NCBI RefSeq assembly: GCF_950023065.1
Contig: NC_088679.1
Coordinates: 57,164,001-57,228,000, forward strand
Reading direction: 5' to 3'
Length of the DNA stretch: 64,000 nt
DNA from: Planococcus citri
Lineage: Eukaryota > Arthropoda > Insecta > Hemiptera > Pseudococcidae
Below are positions 48,042-58,905 of this stretch, one piece after another. The stretch's first letter is position 1, and each line of letters begins with the position of its first letter. The notes beneath the pieces are model-generated. The model was given only the letters and a program-made list of their open reading frames with translations. It made no database searches and was not told the origin of the DNA. The position numbers were made by a program, and so were the translations under genes.

Positions 48042-48181
48042 ATATCCGCGAGCATCGTTGCACAAATTACCCAAAAATCAGGGTACCATTGATGCATTAA
48101 GAAGGCTACTCGTATTTCCAGAAAAAAGCATTACTAATAATTCGATGATTTGTTGCGAACAATTCGTTGAATCTGATTACA
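48042..48181 (+). pseudogene. THAP-domain-like exon
   Basis: The exon lies between a CTTCAG acceptor (ending 48,041) and a GTAAGT donor (48,182). It reads YPRASLHKLPKNQ, LRRLLVFPEKS, and SMICCEQFVESDY. THAP zinc fingers have F..HKFP......W......, then S.ICS.HF..S.Y; the pattern and spacing agree. The cysteine pair would lie in the previous exon, which was not found. The zinc-ligand histidine of the C..H pair is a glutamine here (CCEQF), so zinc binding would be impaired. It could belong to a P-element/THAP9-type gene like the one at 59.2 kb. Confidence 0.5.
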
Positions 48182-48421
48182 GTAAGTTCATAAAAACAAA
48201 GTTCATCATTAATTACTTACTCGTATGTGATAGGAACAGGACAAGGAAATGCAAGGAGGTTAAAGGAAGATGAAATTCCAACATGACGAAAGAAGAGGAA
48301 CACAATCAACAAACCTGTAAACGATTCAAACGATCCCATTCAGAAAGTAACCAAAGTAATTAATACACGAAAAAAGGGTAAGTAATACTTCTCTAATACG
48401 CTTTCTGAATACAAGCGCAAA

Positions 48422-48791
48422 ACATTTCAAAAAGTTTTAGTTTTTTGTAAAAAAAAATTCAAAAACTAAGCATTCCAGAAAAAAGTAATGACATTATGAC
48501 GGTTGAAAATTTAATTCTCTACAATTTTTCTCGACTTCATCTTTCTGTAAAATGCTTTGTTTCGCCTCCAGATTGATTTTTATGAAACTGTTTGCAAATT
48601 TTTCAAAAGTCCATTTCCAAAAAATCGATGTAGAGGCGAAACGAAGCAATCTACAGAAAAATTAAGTTTTGAGAAAAATTGTAGAGAATTAAATTTCCGA
48701 TCGTCATAATCTCTTTCGTATTTTTCTAGGAGGATTAGTTTTTGATTTTTTTTTTTTTTTGTTACAAAAATTTAAAACGTTTTGGAATGTG
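48422..48791. repeat. Foldback, about 370 bp
   Basis: The blocks ATTCAAAAACTAA, AATTTAATTCTCTACAATTT and GC.TTGTTTCGCCTC are mirrored about a hinge near 48,605. Identity is moderate. There is no coding content. Confidence 0.8.
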
Positions 48792-49271
48792 AAAATCAAA
48801 ATATTGACTTCTTAGCTACCCTGTGTGTTAGAGATGGAAGATGCGTATGCATATTGCGGAGGGAAGGGATGTAGGTCTTTTTTTGAGGGAAGTGCTTTAG
48901 CAAAAAGTGGATTTATTTTAGAAACACGAATCAAGCAAAAAGGTGAAAATTGTACTGAAATTTTTTGCTCTATGTCTTCAAACCTCCGATTTGGATGGGA
49001 AACCTCATGAAATTTTCATCATTTTGGAAACTGCAGTATGTAGTATGGTATTACTAAATTACCTATTAATATCTTGGATATGAAATTGTTTTGGTTTGTG
49101 AAAGATGAATATTTACAAAGTTTATTTTAATGTAAAATGGCTCAATAAAATAAACCCAGACCAAAGTCTAGTTAATTAGTTAAGTACCTATGCTGTAAGT
49201 AGTCATATTTTTATTGATTTTTAGAATTTTAATTTTTTCATGACCAATTAATTTTGAGTGTTTACGTGCAG

Positions 49272-49797
49272 GAATCACAAGAAGTTGTTGAAGCGAGACA
49301 TATACTTGATGATTTACCAAAATATCATCGCAAGTACAACAAAATCAAAAAAATTACTGATAAAATGAAAAATTTAGATCAAGCAATTGGGAGAGAAGTA
49401 ATATTCAAGTTAATACATATTTTTTCTTTAATAACAAAAATTATGTTTACATACAATTATTTTCATTTTTTTCATTTTGTGTTCCCAGCCTGATATTGAT
49501 TTTCGAAATGTTTTGAAGCAAAGTAGGCTGTTATGGTTAGAATTACTGAAACATATTTTTATTGACGCTAAGTTGATTCCACTAAAACCAACATCCACAA
49601 ACCTAAACGACAATCTTGATCTATGGATGAAGAGAAATGAAGGTGACGAATTAGAATTTTCTTCAACAGAAATAATAATTGTAGAACAACTGTGCAAACC
49701 GTTGAAAAATTCAGGGAGAAATGTTACAGTAGAAAAGTATCTTACCTCCATTGAGTTGTCCAAATCTCTGAAAAATAGTGGTCTACGAGTATCGTAA
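49272..49797 (+). pseudogene. Two-exon fragment ending in a piggyBac-like segment
   Basis: Exon 1 (49,272-49,397; acceptor GTGCAG, donor GTAATA) encodes ESQEVVEARHILDDLPKYHR, then a basic helical stretch. Exon 2 starts at 49,489 after TCCCAG and joins in phase 0: PDIDFRNVLKQSRLLWLELL, then NDNLDLWMKRNEGDE, then IIIVEQLCKPLKNSGRNVTV and EKYLTSIELSKSL. The block L..P....GRNVT.DN.FTS..L...L is the heart of piggyBac transposases and includes a catalytic aspartate (TVDN). Here that position is glutamate (TVEK). The earlier part does not look like piggyBac to me, so this may be a fusion or a strongly diverged family. Confidence 0.5.
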
Positions 49798-51123
49798 GCT
49801 TTATCTGAGTTATATTTTATTTTTGAGTGGGTGATGATTGTTACTTTATTCAGTTTTCTTTTTAATAAGTATGTATAGTATTTTAAATATTACCTCAGCT
49901 CAAATGAATGCCAATAATAACGGCAATGGCAAGTAAAACCAAAATGAAATTAAAAACATCAGCAAAATTTTATGCTGACATGAGAATTGATGTTTCGTTT
50001 TTCAGGTTTGAAAAGTGATCAATACCTAACCCTCACTCTCAAAACGTGATAAATTTGGTATCAACAAGGAGAAAATCATCTCACTGTGAACTGATAACGT
50101 CAACAACATGCTGAATGTACATATATGTAAATGCGAATTTGAACTTCTTGTGTACATTTTGGGTGTCAAGGTACATTGGAGGATCATATTGATTACCTAT
50201 AGGTATGTATGTACCTACTTTATAATTTAAGAAAATAATTATAGATTTATATATAGTATGTAGGTACCTGGTACCTAGCTTTGTAACTAGCATATACCTA
50301 ACTTCAGAAACTGTTGAAAAATGGAAAAATTATCTACTCGTATATTTTAATATTTATATTGGCAATACAACATTGCTTATGCAGATGACAAAGCTAATAC
50401 GTGGTCTTTGTCGAACATTCGCATTTAAGACAGGGCCATTTTTTTCCAAAACTGGTTGGGTGGAGTGAAAAAGTTCAAGATCTTTTCGAACACGCTTCCT
50501 CTTCGAGGACCCATAGTCCCACATCTCCCCTACAGGGGCACCTTCGGCGCCAACATTTTTTCTAAGTAGCTTACATAAGAAGTGAAAATCGCTGCTGCAT
50601 GGATCTTAGTCAAAATCGGCCGAATATGGACTAACAATTTCCAGCGGGGAATTCGTCCACTTATGTTTAGGTAATGGATTGAACATGATGTCCGGAGGAC
50701 TGCCGAGGTGGCCAGGACCACCATCGAGGTCGACTCCATGAATCGAAGAACCTTTCATTTTGTCTTGTTATGTAGGTATATTGAATACTTAATTTTGAGC
50801 CTGAAATTTAATCATGATTTTTTTTTAAATTGTTTTGAAGGTATTCAGCTTAAGTACATACGTATCTTCAGATCTTCGGTATTCGGTGTCGCAATTTATT
50901 TTGGTTGCCAACAGATAATTTGATTAAAGGTATGTTGAATTTTTCGATGCTATTAGAATTAGACGAGTAAGCACACTGAATTAAGCTATTCGTATGTTGG
51001 CATCTTCATTCGTGAAATTTTTAAAAATTTCATTTCCGTTCAACTTTGAAAATTGGCTACGAAATTTGCCGCCAGTAAATCGTACCGCATGGTATGATAG
51101 GTTCTGACGGTTTTATTGCGCAG
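49798..51123. other. Non-coding stretch
   Basis: Contains GTAGGTACCTGGTACCTAG-type words near 50,260 and no recognised repeats. A GAGGACCCATAGTCCCAC region near 50,505 resembles no family I know. Confidence 0.35.
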
Positions 51124-51332
51124 AACAGGATTTTGACCATCCAGCCGTGATACATCTGAAAGCGACGATGATTATGAAGATTATACTTGGAGGCATGGGA
51201 AAGAACGCTCTCATTGATAAAATAAGAACATTGCAATTACAATTGGCACGATCAAATTCCAAAGTTGAAACTTCACAGTCTGAGTTGCAGGATGCTCAGA
51301 GCAACACTGTAGCCAAAAATGTAGAAAAATAA
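51124..51332 (+). pseudogene. Exon-like segment with coiled-coil end
   Basis: After a GCGCAG acceptor the frame reads QDFDHPAVIHLKATMIM, then KNALIDKIRTLQLQLARS and SKVETSQSELQDAQSN to TAA at 51,330-51,332. The last 40 residues have the hydrophobic spacing of a coiled coil. In another frame the first part reads TSESDDDYEDYTW, an acidic stretch, so a frameshift near 51,200 is possible. The family is unknown. Confidence 0.3.
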
Positions 51333-51926
51333 TGTACGTATCTGATCGTAACTTTTCTTTTCAATTTTTGCTTATAAATTCAAGCGCTAGAAATGTTTTT
51401 TTCATTTTATTCCAGTCTGAATCCCAAAATGGAGTAAAATAACGTACCGGTTCGTAATCGTTCAAGATTTTTTTCAATATTTTATCGTCGTTTTTCTCAT
51501 TTACGTTGCATGTTTGTTTTTTATTCTTACAGTTGGGTGATTATGCAGACTGATTGTAAATTTACCAACTACATACATATGTATAACGGTCAGAAATGAA
51601 TTGTCAGTAAATTTAATATTGCAGCCCTCATGTGCCCCTGCCATGGAACGGTGTTCCCCCAAAGTAGGACCATTTTGGAAAAAAAATTACTGTTTTGGAA
51701 TTTAAAATCACCGCTTCAACGGTCTGAAAATATCGACAACATGCACATCAAAGTCCAAAGCTCCGAAATAAACCGCATCCAGCAAAGTATCGGCCAACGC
51801 TCTTCTTACGAGTAGATTCGCTTCTACGCGGACCAAACTAATTAACATCATTTTAAACAAGAATTTCTTCACAAAAGAAATTAGCCCATTGTGAACGCGA
51901 ATTAAACCGTAAAACCGTTTGAATAA

Positions 51927-52187
51927 ATGTACATCAGAAAAGGCGCACCATGGTGGGTAACATTGCCGCAGACGAAGCACGCGCCGAGCCGCATTGTTTC
52001 ATCGCTATTTCGGGGACGACGATGGTGGTGGGTCTTCTTGTACACCACCAATTTTGTCTTTCAGCCGTTGCGTTGGTTGGTAGTTGGTACCGTTGTTTGT
52101 ATATTTTCTTACGGTTACGCCGCAAATTACTATTTCAGAACTAGAGAGCCGGAAAATATGTACACCGAGAATCCGAGATACGTTTGA
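51927..52187 (+). CDS. Two-exon gene for a small single-pass membrane protein (about 50 residues)
   Basis: Exon 1 starts at ATG 51,927 and encodes MYIRKGAPWW up to a GTAACA donor at 51,957. A 108-bp intron ends in GTCTTTCAG, and exon 2 (52,065-52,187) joins in phase: PLRWLVVGTVVCIFSYGYAA, then NYYFRTREPENMYTENPRYV. Residues 14-30 form one hydrophobic membrane helix, with a basic N-terminus and a polar tail. This is the layout of small mitochondrial inner-membrane or respiratory-complex accessory proteins, but I cannot name it. The intron is also open in the same frame, so an unspliced 86-residue form is formally possible. GC is higher than in the flanks and no decay is seen. No obvious poly(A) signal follows. 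Confidence 0.55.
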   Translation: MYIRKGAPWWVTLPQTKHAPSRIVSSLFRGRRWWWVFLYTTNFVFQPLRWLVVGTVVCIFSYGYAANYYFRTREPENMYTENPRYV

Positions 52188-52657
52188 AATGTATCACAAA
52201 TACGCTACCACGTATAACGGCCGTCTAAATTAAAGGTCAACAAAAAGGCAGAGGCGAATACCAAAAAACGGCGTACATTTCGCTTCGCAGAATTCGAACA
52301 ATATACTCGCAGACGTATTAATACGAAACTATAGCTATATGCAGAGTAACCTTTTCCCGTGAGCTTGAATTATTCTACAATATAGATTTGAAAAAATAAT
52401 TATACAGAATTTTTTTCAGACAAAAAAATCAAGCAAGGTATAAAAAATTTAAAAAAAATTAACGCATGTTGCATTTTATCAAAAGTTCAAAAATATGTGG
52501 TCACTCAGTAGTTGAAGATTATTAACAAAGCTGTTCTGAAAGATAAAGCCCTCCTCTTGATTCATCCTAAGAACTAAGTAATCTCGAATGTTGATATTGC
52601 GTTTAGAAAATTTCTGAAATAAATGGGTGCATACTTGGTGATAAATTTTAAGTTTGA

Positions 52658-52967
52658 ATTTTACGAATTGATAATGGAAGTGGAACGGAGTACAAAACAA
52701 AAGAAATGAAACAGTTGATTGATATAAAAGATTGTACAGAATTCGGAACCTTATACTCCCAAGCATAATTTGCAAGCTGAAAGGTTAAATCGTAGACTTT
52801 TTGAGATCATAAGAACTTTGACTTTTAGTGCAAAAATGCCAAAATTTCTATGGAACTTTGCGTTATATTTTGCTTTGTATATTTATAATAGACTTCCACA
52901 TAATGACGTGAATTATTCTAGCCCTTATTAAACGTCCTTGAATAGAAAAGCTGATTTAAAATATCTT
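52658..52967 (+). pseudogene. Copia-type integrase fragment
   Basis: The segments ILRIDNGSGTEYKTKEM, PYTPKHNLQAERLNR and AKMPKFLWNFALYFALYIYN, then NRLPHNDVNYSSPY, occur in order with one frameshift. Copia integrases have LR.DNG.EF (second catalytic aspartate), then YTP.QNG.AER.NR, then ..LP..LW.EA...A.Y..NR.P....N..P. All are visible. The first catalytic aspartate, if present, lies in the decayed DNA upstream to about 52,480. A stop (TAA at 52,928) and the abrupt end at 52,967 mark it as dead. Confidence 0.85.
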
Positions 52968-52971
52968 ATTA

Positions 52972-53672
52972 TAATAAAATCCACTTCCGATTTCTATAGT
53001 AAATTTTATGCTATGGGTATGGGGGTTTATTATCGAATAAAAATCTTCAGCCAGCATCGAATTTTGACCAGCTCAATATTTTATTGAAAATTTCATTAGG
53101 CAAATTGTAAGCCTGTTGGACAACAATTTTTATTTTAAAAAAACATTTTTTTTTGTTTTTGAATTGAAATACGTAGTCAGTGTGCAAATGTGGATCAACG
53201 AAATGAAACAGGGTATTGACAATCCAGTTCTGCTTCAAAAAAAATCGATGAGGATTTAGAAGGTATTCGAAAAAAAAGATTATATTTCAATAATCATGAC
53301 GGAATCCCAGAAGAAAATGTTCCGCAAATTCAATTCAAACACGCTTTGTTTTGATGGAACTCATGGAATGAACTCCTATGGCTATATTCTGTATACTCTG
53401 TTGGTTATAGACGAATTTGGCAAGGGTATTCCGATTGCATTCATGTTCAGTAACTCTTATTATAGGCAATAAAATCCACTCCCGATTTCTATAGTAAATT
53501 TTACGCTATGGGTATGGGGTTTATTATCGAATAAAAAACTTTAGCCAGCGTCGAATTTTGACCAGCTCAATATTTTATTGAAAATTTCGTTAGGCAAATT
53601 GTTATCCTGTTGGCCAGCAATTTTTATTTTAAAAAACATTTTTTTTTGTTTTTGAATTAAAATACATCAGCT
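52972..53672. repeat. Direct repeat of about 205 bp flanking a 290-bp segment
   Basis: Copy 1 (52,972-53,178) and copy 2 (53,468-53,672) share AATAAAATCCACT.CCGATTT, CTATGGGTATGGG, GAATTTTGACCAGCTCAATA, TTAGGCAAATTGT and a poly-T end, with about 93 percent identity by eye. Copy 2 starts exactly where the MULE fragment ends. The repeat could be a solo terminal repeat pair or a duplicated AT-rich block. Confidence 0.8.
53278..53472 (+). pseudogene. MULE (Mutator-like) transposase fragment
   Basis: The frame reads DYISIIMTESQKKMFRKF, then LCFDGTHGMNSYGYILYTLL, then VIDEFGKGIPIAFMFSNS, ending at TAA 53,470-53,472. MULE transposases and their ZSWIM relatives have the order M...QK...KFG...C.D.THG.N.Y...L.TLLV.DEFG.G.PVA..ISN, with the first catalytic aspartate in DGTHG. 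The fragment is about 60 residues of a protein that is usually 500 or more. It lies between the two 205-bp direct repeats. Confidence 0.78.
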
Positions 53673-53689
53673 CGAAAATTTCTATATAC

Positions 53690-54540
53690 AAATCGTTGGC
53701 CAACTATTTTTATTAAAAAAATCATTTTCATCAAGCTCTGAATAAAAAAATTTCAATTTTCAATAGGAACTTCTATTTTTTTTCAATTCATCGAATTGAA
53801 TACTTTTTTTTATTAAACTTATCGAATTGAATTTTGACGCTAAGGCATAAAAAATATTTTTTAAATTTTAATTTTGACGCTACAAAATAAAAAATTTATT
53901 CAAAAGAAAATTGATGACAAATTTTTCAATTTTAGTTGTGAAGCGCTTAATTAATCGTTTTATTCTTTGTTTTAAATTAAAATTTATTTACATGGTTTTG
54001 AAAAAAAATAATATTTCAAATGATTATTTTAATAAAAAAGTTATTATGAAATAATTATTTTTAATTTTATTATAGTTTAGAAAGTAAAATCATTCAATAT
54101 TGAATAATTTTATATCAAATTAATGTAATTAAAAATTTATTTTTTATAAATAAATTTAATAATTATAAAATCAAGTTTATAATTTAATTTATATATTTTA
54201 TATTAAATAGAATTAAAAATTTTAACTTAAAATATAATGTATCATTTGATTTTATAATTTGTTTTGAACATTTTTTGCCGAATCTCGGAATCTTTGCTAC
54301 ACAAAAGGGTTAAAAAAAATAAATAAATCATTGATCTACCAATGGAATGGATGTTTTGACGAATCTCGGAATCTTTGCTGCATAAAAAATTTGAAATTTA
54401 AACAAGAACAACAATAGAAATCGTGGAATTTACAATGCAAATGGAATAGTAAGCAGCAAAAACAATTTTTTGCCGAATCTTTGCGATACCAGAGATTTTA
54501 AATTTAAACCAGAACAACAATAGAAATCGTGAAATTTAAA
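53690..54540. repeat. AT-rich block and short repeated words
   Basis: 53,700-54,250 is extremely AT-rich. From 54,274 three imperfect copies of TTGCCGAATCTCGGAATCTT or its shortened form appear (54,274; 54,357; 54,468), two of them followed by ACAACAATAGAAATCGTG. No coding sequence. Confidence 0.6.
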
Positions 54541-54625
54541 ACGCAAATCTATTGTAATAAAATCCAACTATGGATGTCAATACTCATACTTCAGATTTGG
54601 ATACAACCATATGTACAATTAAGAA

Positions 54626-55280
54626 AAAAATGTTTTGTAAAAGTGTGGCCGATCTACAAAATTGAAAGGGCAAATTACTTTTTCAAAATCCAAGAGCCAA
54701 AATCCAATTTCGCGAACTTGGGAGGGAGGGGGGCGGTCGGTAGCACCTTGAAAAATGAACAAAATTTCCTATTATGCCTTTTTGCCCATGTTTAATTTCA
54801 AAAAATCGCGATGAAAAAAATGAATGTGGAAATAAGTAGGTACGTCAAAAAATAAATAGATTGTTGCCATAATTTTTTCTTACTCTAAAATTCAACAAGT
54901 TTTTGAAGCTTGAAAATTGTAAATTGAATGAAATTTTAGCAAATTGAAAATAGTTGAGCTTCAAAAACGTTTTAAATTTCAGAGTAAAAAAAAAAAAAAA
55001 TTATCATAACAAAATCTGGTTATTTTATGACGTATGTATGTAGTAGGTATTCATTTCCGCATTACTTTTTTTCATCGAAATTTTTTGAAATTAAAAATCG
55101 TTTGTAGTCCCTTCAATTTGCAAGTTGAAAAAAAAGTCATAATAGATATTTTTTTTCATTTTTCAAAGTGCTACCCCCTCCCCCCCAAATGGTCAAAATT
55201 GGATTTTGGCTCTTGAATTTTGAAAACGTATTTTGCCTCTTCAATTTTCAAGATAGGCCACACCTTTACATAACATTTTT
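54626..55280. repeat. Foldback, about 655 bp
   Basis: The outer arms AAAAATGTTTTGTAAAAGTG and GGCC at 54,626-54,650 are mirrored at 55,256-55,280. Inside, CAAGAGCCAAAATCCAATTT is mirrored exactly, then a GTAGCACCTTGAAAAATGA block and a GTTTTTGAAGCT block near the hinge at about 54,950. The right end abuts the first base of the Helentron-like element. Confidence 0.85.
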
Positions 55281-55423
55281 AGTGTGCGTAGCACACTATT
55301 AGTTTCGGTCTGAAAGTGGAAAAATTCTTTGGAACGAATGTTCTCTTAGATGGATGGACCGTTTTTTTTGAAATTTCCACACGTAGATGTGGTCTAACGT
55401 GAGGTATGGAACGCCGTAATTAT

Positions 55424-55463
55424 AATTGCAATTACTCAAGTAGCTTCTTGAGTAATTGCAATT
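55424..55463. other. Perfect 17-bp hairpin near the 5' end of the Helentron-like element
   Basis: AATTGCAATTACTCAAG and its complement are separated by TAGCTT. It is a stable stem-loop 140 bp inside the 5' end and may be a replication or transcript structure, or an inserted microhairpin. Confidence 0.8.
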
Positions 55464-55515
55464 AATTACGAAAATTTGTACCAAAAAAACAATAAAAAGG
55501 GGAAAAGGGCCATAT

Positions 55516-55560
55516 CAAAAGGGAAGCCGGCAAAAGGGAAGCCGGCAAAAGGGAAGCCGA
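55516..55560. repeat. 15-bp tandem repeat, three copies
   Basis: CAAAAGGGAAGCCGG occurs three times in a row, with the last copy ending in AC. It lies inside the Helentron-like element. Confidence 0.9.
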
Positions 55561-56179
55561 CGTCATTTAAATTTTGAAATTTATGTTACACCACGGGGGT
55601 TCGGAAAAGATTTTATCAAAAGCAAAGCCGACACCCTTTGTGTTCACTTATCTGCCGGTTTTTATTGAATTGAGCGAACACAACGGGTGGTAAAAATTTA
55701 ATTTTGAAGAGCATGTTGGGGCTCTACGTGGAGCTAAACTTAAAATTTTCAAAATTGAACAATGAGAAAGGTATCAAAGGCGGCGCCGACACCAGTTTTA
55801 AAATGTAACACAGCAGGTGTCCGAAAATATTCTTATCTACAGTGTTATCTTTCCCATTGTTCAATTTCAAACATTTCAAATTTGGTTCAAAGTGATTTGC
55901 CGCCTATTGTCTCGCTTATACCTAAATGTAACACCACAGGGGGTTATAAAATTTTCTCTATTGTTCAATTTTGAGAAAGGTTTTTAGAACACCTGCAGGT
56001 GTTTCATTTACACACATTCAGTACCTAGACAATGAAAGCAGGTGGTTACCCTTGGTAGCCAAATCCCACCCGTCATTTGCGCTTTGGCTGTGCTTCAGAG
56101 AAGTTCTATCCGTGTCGCGTTATACTTTTGAGCTTTCGTATTTGTGTAGTGCTTTTTTAATCGCATTGTGTTTTCGAGC

Positions 56180-58870
56180 TTTTGAACTTTCAGTATCGCA
56201 TTGTGCTTTCTTTTCAAAATCGTGTTGTGCTTTTTTTTCTAAATCGTGATGTGCTTTTTTTTCTGAAATTGCGTGGTGCTTTTTTTTCAAAATCGTGTGG
56301 TGCTTTTTTTTCAAAATCGTGTGGTGCTTTTGTTTTCAAAATCGCGTTTTTTTCATGTTTTTTTTCAAAATCGTGTTATGCTTTTTTTTCAAAATCGCGT
56401 TTTTTCATGTTTTTTTTTTTTCATAATTGTGTTGTGCTTTTTTTCAAAATCGCTGTGTGCTTTTGTTTTCGAAATCGCATCGTGCTTTTTTTTCTGAAAT
56501 CGTGTGGTGCTTTTTTATTGAAATTGCGTTGTGCTTTTTTTTCTGAAATTGCGTGGTGCTTTTTTTTCAAAATCGTGTGGTGCTTTTGTTTTCAAAATCG
56601 CGTTTTTTTTCAAAATCGCGTTTTTTTTTCAAAATCGCGTTTTTTTTTTTCGAAATCGCGTTTTTTTCATGTTTTTTTTTTCATAATTGTGTTGTGCTTT
56701 TTTTCAAAATCGCGGTGTGCTTTTGTTTTCGAAATCGCATCGTGCTTTTTTTTCTGAAATCGTGTGGTGCTTTTTTTATTGAAATCGCGTTGTGCTTTTG
56801 TTTCGGAAATTGCGTGGTGCTTTTTTTTCAAAATCGTGTTGTGCTTTTTTTTTCAAAATCGCATTTTTTCATGTTTTTTTTTTCATAATCGTGTTGTGCT
56901 TTTTTTTCAAAATTGTGGTGTGCTTTTGTTTTCGAAATCGCGTCTTGTTTTTTTTATTGAAATCGCGTTGTGCTTTTTTTCTGAAATCGTGTGGTGTTTT
57001 TTTTTTAAAATCGCGTTGTGCTTTTTGGTCGAAGTTCGCGTTGTGCTTTTTTTGAAATCGCGTTGTTTTATTGTGCTTTTTTTTTTTAAAAATCGCATTG
57101 TGCTTTTTTTTTGAAATAGTGTCGTGTTTTTTTTCAAAATTGCATTGTGATTATTTTTTTGGAAGTCGTGTTGTTTTTTTTCCAAAATCACGTTTTTTTT
57201 ACGAAATCGCATTGTGTAAAATCGCGTTGTGCTTTTTTTCAAAATCACATTGTGCTTTTTTTCTAAAGTTCGTGTTCTTTTTTTTTCAAAATCGCGTTGT
57301 GCTTTTTTTTCCAAAATTTGCGTTGAGCTTTTTTTTTTCAAAGTTTGCGTTGTGCTTTTTTTTCTAAAATTCGCCTTGTGCTTTTTTTTCTGAAGTTCGG
57401 GTTGTGCTTTTTTTGTCGATGTTTGCGTTGTGCCTTTTTTTCAAAATCACGTTGTCCTTTATTATTGAAATCGCGTTGTGCTTATTTTTTCTGAAATCAA
57501 GTTGGTTTTATGAAATCACATTGTGCAAAATCGCGTTGTGCTTTTTTCGAAATCTTGGTGTGCTTTTTTTCAAAATTCGCGTTGTGCTTTTTTTTTTAAA
57601 GTTCGCGTTGTGCTTTTTTTCCAAGGTTCATGGTGTTCTTTTTTTTCAAAATCGTGTTGTGCTTTTTTTCCAAAATTCGCGTTGTGCTTTCTTTTCAAAG
57701 TTTGCATTGTGCTTTTTTTTCGAAATCGCGTTGTGCTTTTTTTCGAATTTCCGGTTGTGCTTTTTTTTAAGAATCGCGCTGTGCTTGTTTTTTCCTAAAT
57801 TCGCGTTGTGCTTTTTTTTTTAAAATGGTGTTTTTTTTCTGAAGTTCGTGGTGTTCTTTTTTTCAAAATTGCGTTGTGCTTTTTTTTCCAAAATTCTGGT
57901 TGTGCTTTTTTAAAAGTTTGCGTTGTGCTTTTTTTTTGGAATCGCGTTGTGCTTTTTTTTCTAAAACTCGCATTGTGCTTCTTTTCCAAAATCACGTTGT
58001 TTTTCTTCTTCATAATCGTGTTGTGCTTTTTTCTTAAAATCATGATTGCGTTCTGCTTTCAAAATCCTAATCACTTTTTTTCAAAGTTGTGTTGTGCTTC
58101 GCGTTGTGCTTTTTCTTCCAAAACTCGCGTTGTGCTTTTTTTCGAATTTCCGGTTGTGCTTTTTTTTAAGAATCGCGCTGTGCTTGTTTTTTCCTAAATT
58201 CGCGTTGTGCTTTTTTTTTCAAAATGGTGTTTTTTTTCTGAAGTTCGTGGTGTTCTTTTTTTCAAAATTGCGTTGTGCTTTTTTTCCAAAATTCTGGTTG
58301 TGCCGATGCTTTTTTAAAAGTTTGCGTTGTGCTTTTTTTTGGAATCGCGTTGTGCTTTTTTGTCTAAAACTCGCGTTGTGCTTTTTTTTCCAAAATCACG
58401 TTGTTTTTCTTCTTCATAATCGTGTTGTGCTTTTTTCTTAAAATCATGATTGCGTTCTGCTTTCAAAATCCCAATCACTTTTTTTCAAAGTTGTGTTGTG
58501 CTTTTTTTCTCAAAATCGCGTTGTTTTTTTAAAAAAAATCATTGCGTTCTGCTTTCAAAATCCCAATCACGTTTTTTCAAAGTTGCCTTGTGCTTTTTTT
58601 GAAAATCGCGTTGTTTTTTTTTCTTGAAATCGCGTTGTGCTTTTTTCCAAAATTGTGTTGTGCTTTTTTTCCGAAATCGCGTTGTGCTTTTTTTTAAAAT
58701 CATGATTGTGTTCTGCTTTCAAAATCCCAATCGCTTTTTTTCAAACTTGTGCTGTGCTTTTTTTTCAAAATTGTATTGCGATTTTTTTTGAAATTTCATT
58801 CTATTTTTGAAATTTGCGTTGTGCTTTTTTTCAAAATTGTGTTGCTTTTTTTTCAAAATCGCAATTGGGT
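56180..58870. repeat. Minisatellite, unit about 24-30 bp, 2.7 kb
   Basis: About 100 units follow the form TTTTTTTCAAAATCGCGTTG plus TGC. Variation lies in the T-run length and in replacements such as CGAAATCG, CTGAAGTTCG and CTAAAATTCG. Longer duplications are superimposed: the 56,461 and 56,721 blocks repeat with period 260, and the 57,744 and 58,143 blocks repeat with period 399. The open frames in it (FFSKSRCAFF-like on plus, KKKHNAILKK-like on minus) result from the unit length and are not genes. Confidence 0.95.
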
Positions 58871-58905
58871 TGTGCTTTCCTAACTAAAGGCTACGCACAC
58901 TGTTA

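Noticed and set aside
56182..58441. Long open frames of 110-190 codons on both strands (FFSKSRCAFF and KKKHNAILKK types)
   Set aside because: They follow the minisatellite unit and appear in several frames and on both strands. No start context, splice sites or family.
56180..58870. CRISPR-like regular repeats
   Set aside because: Units are directly adjacent and variable without unique spacers, and the DNA is eukaryotic.
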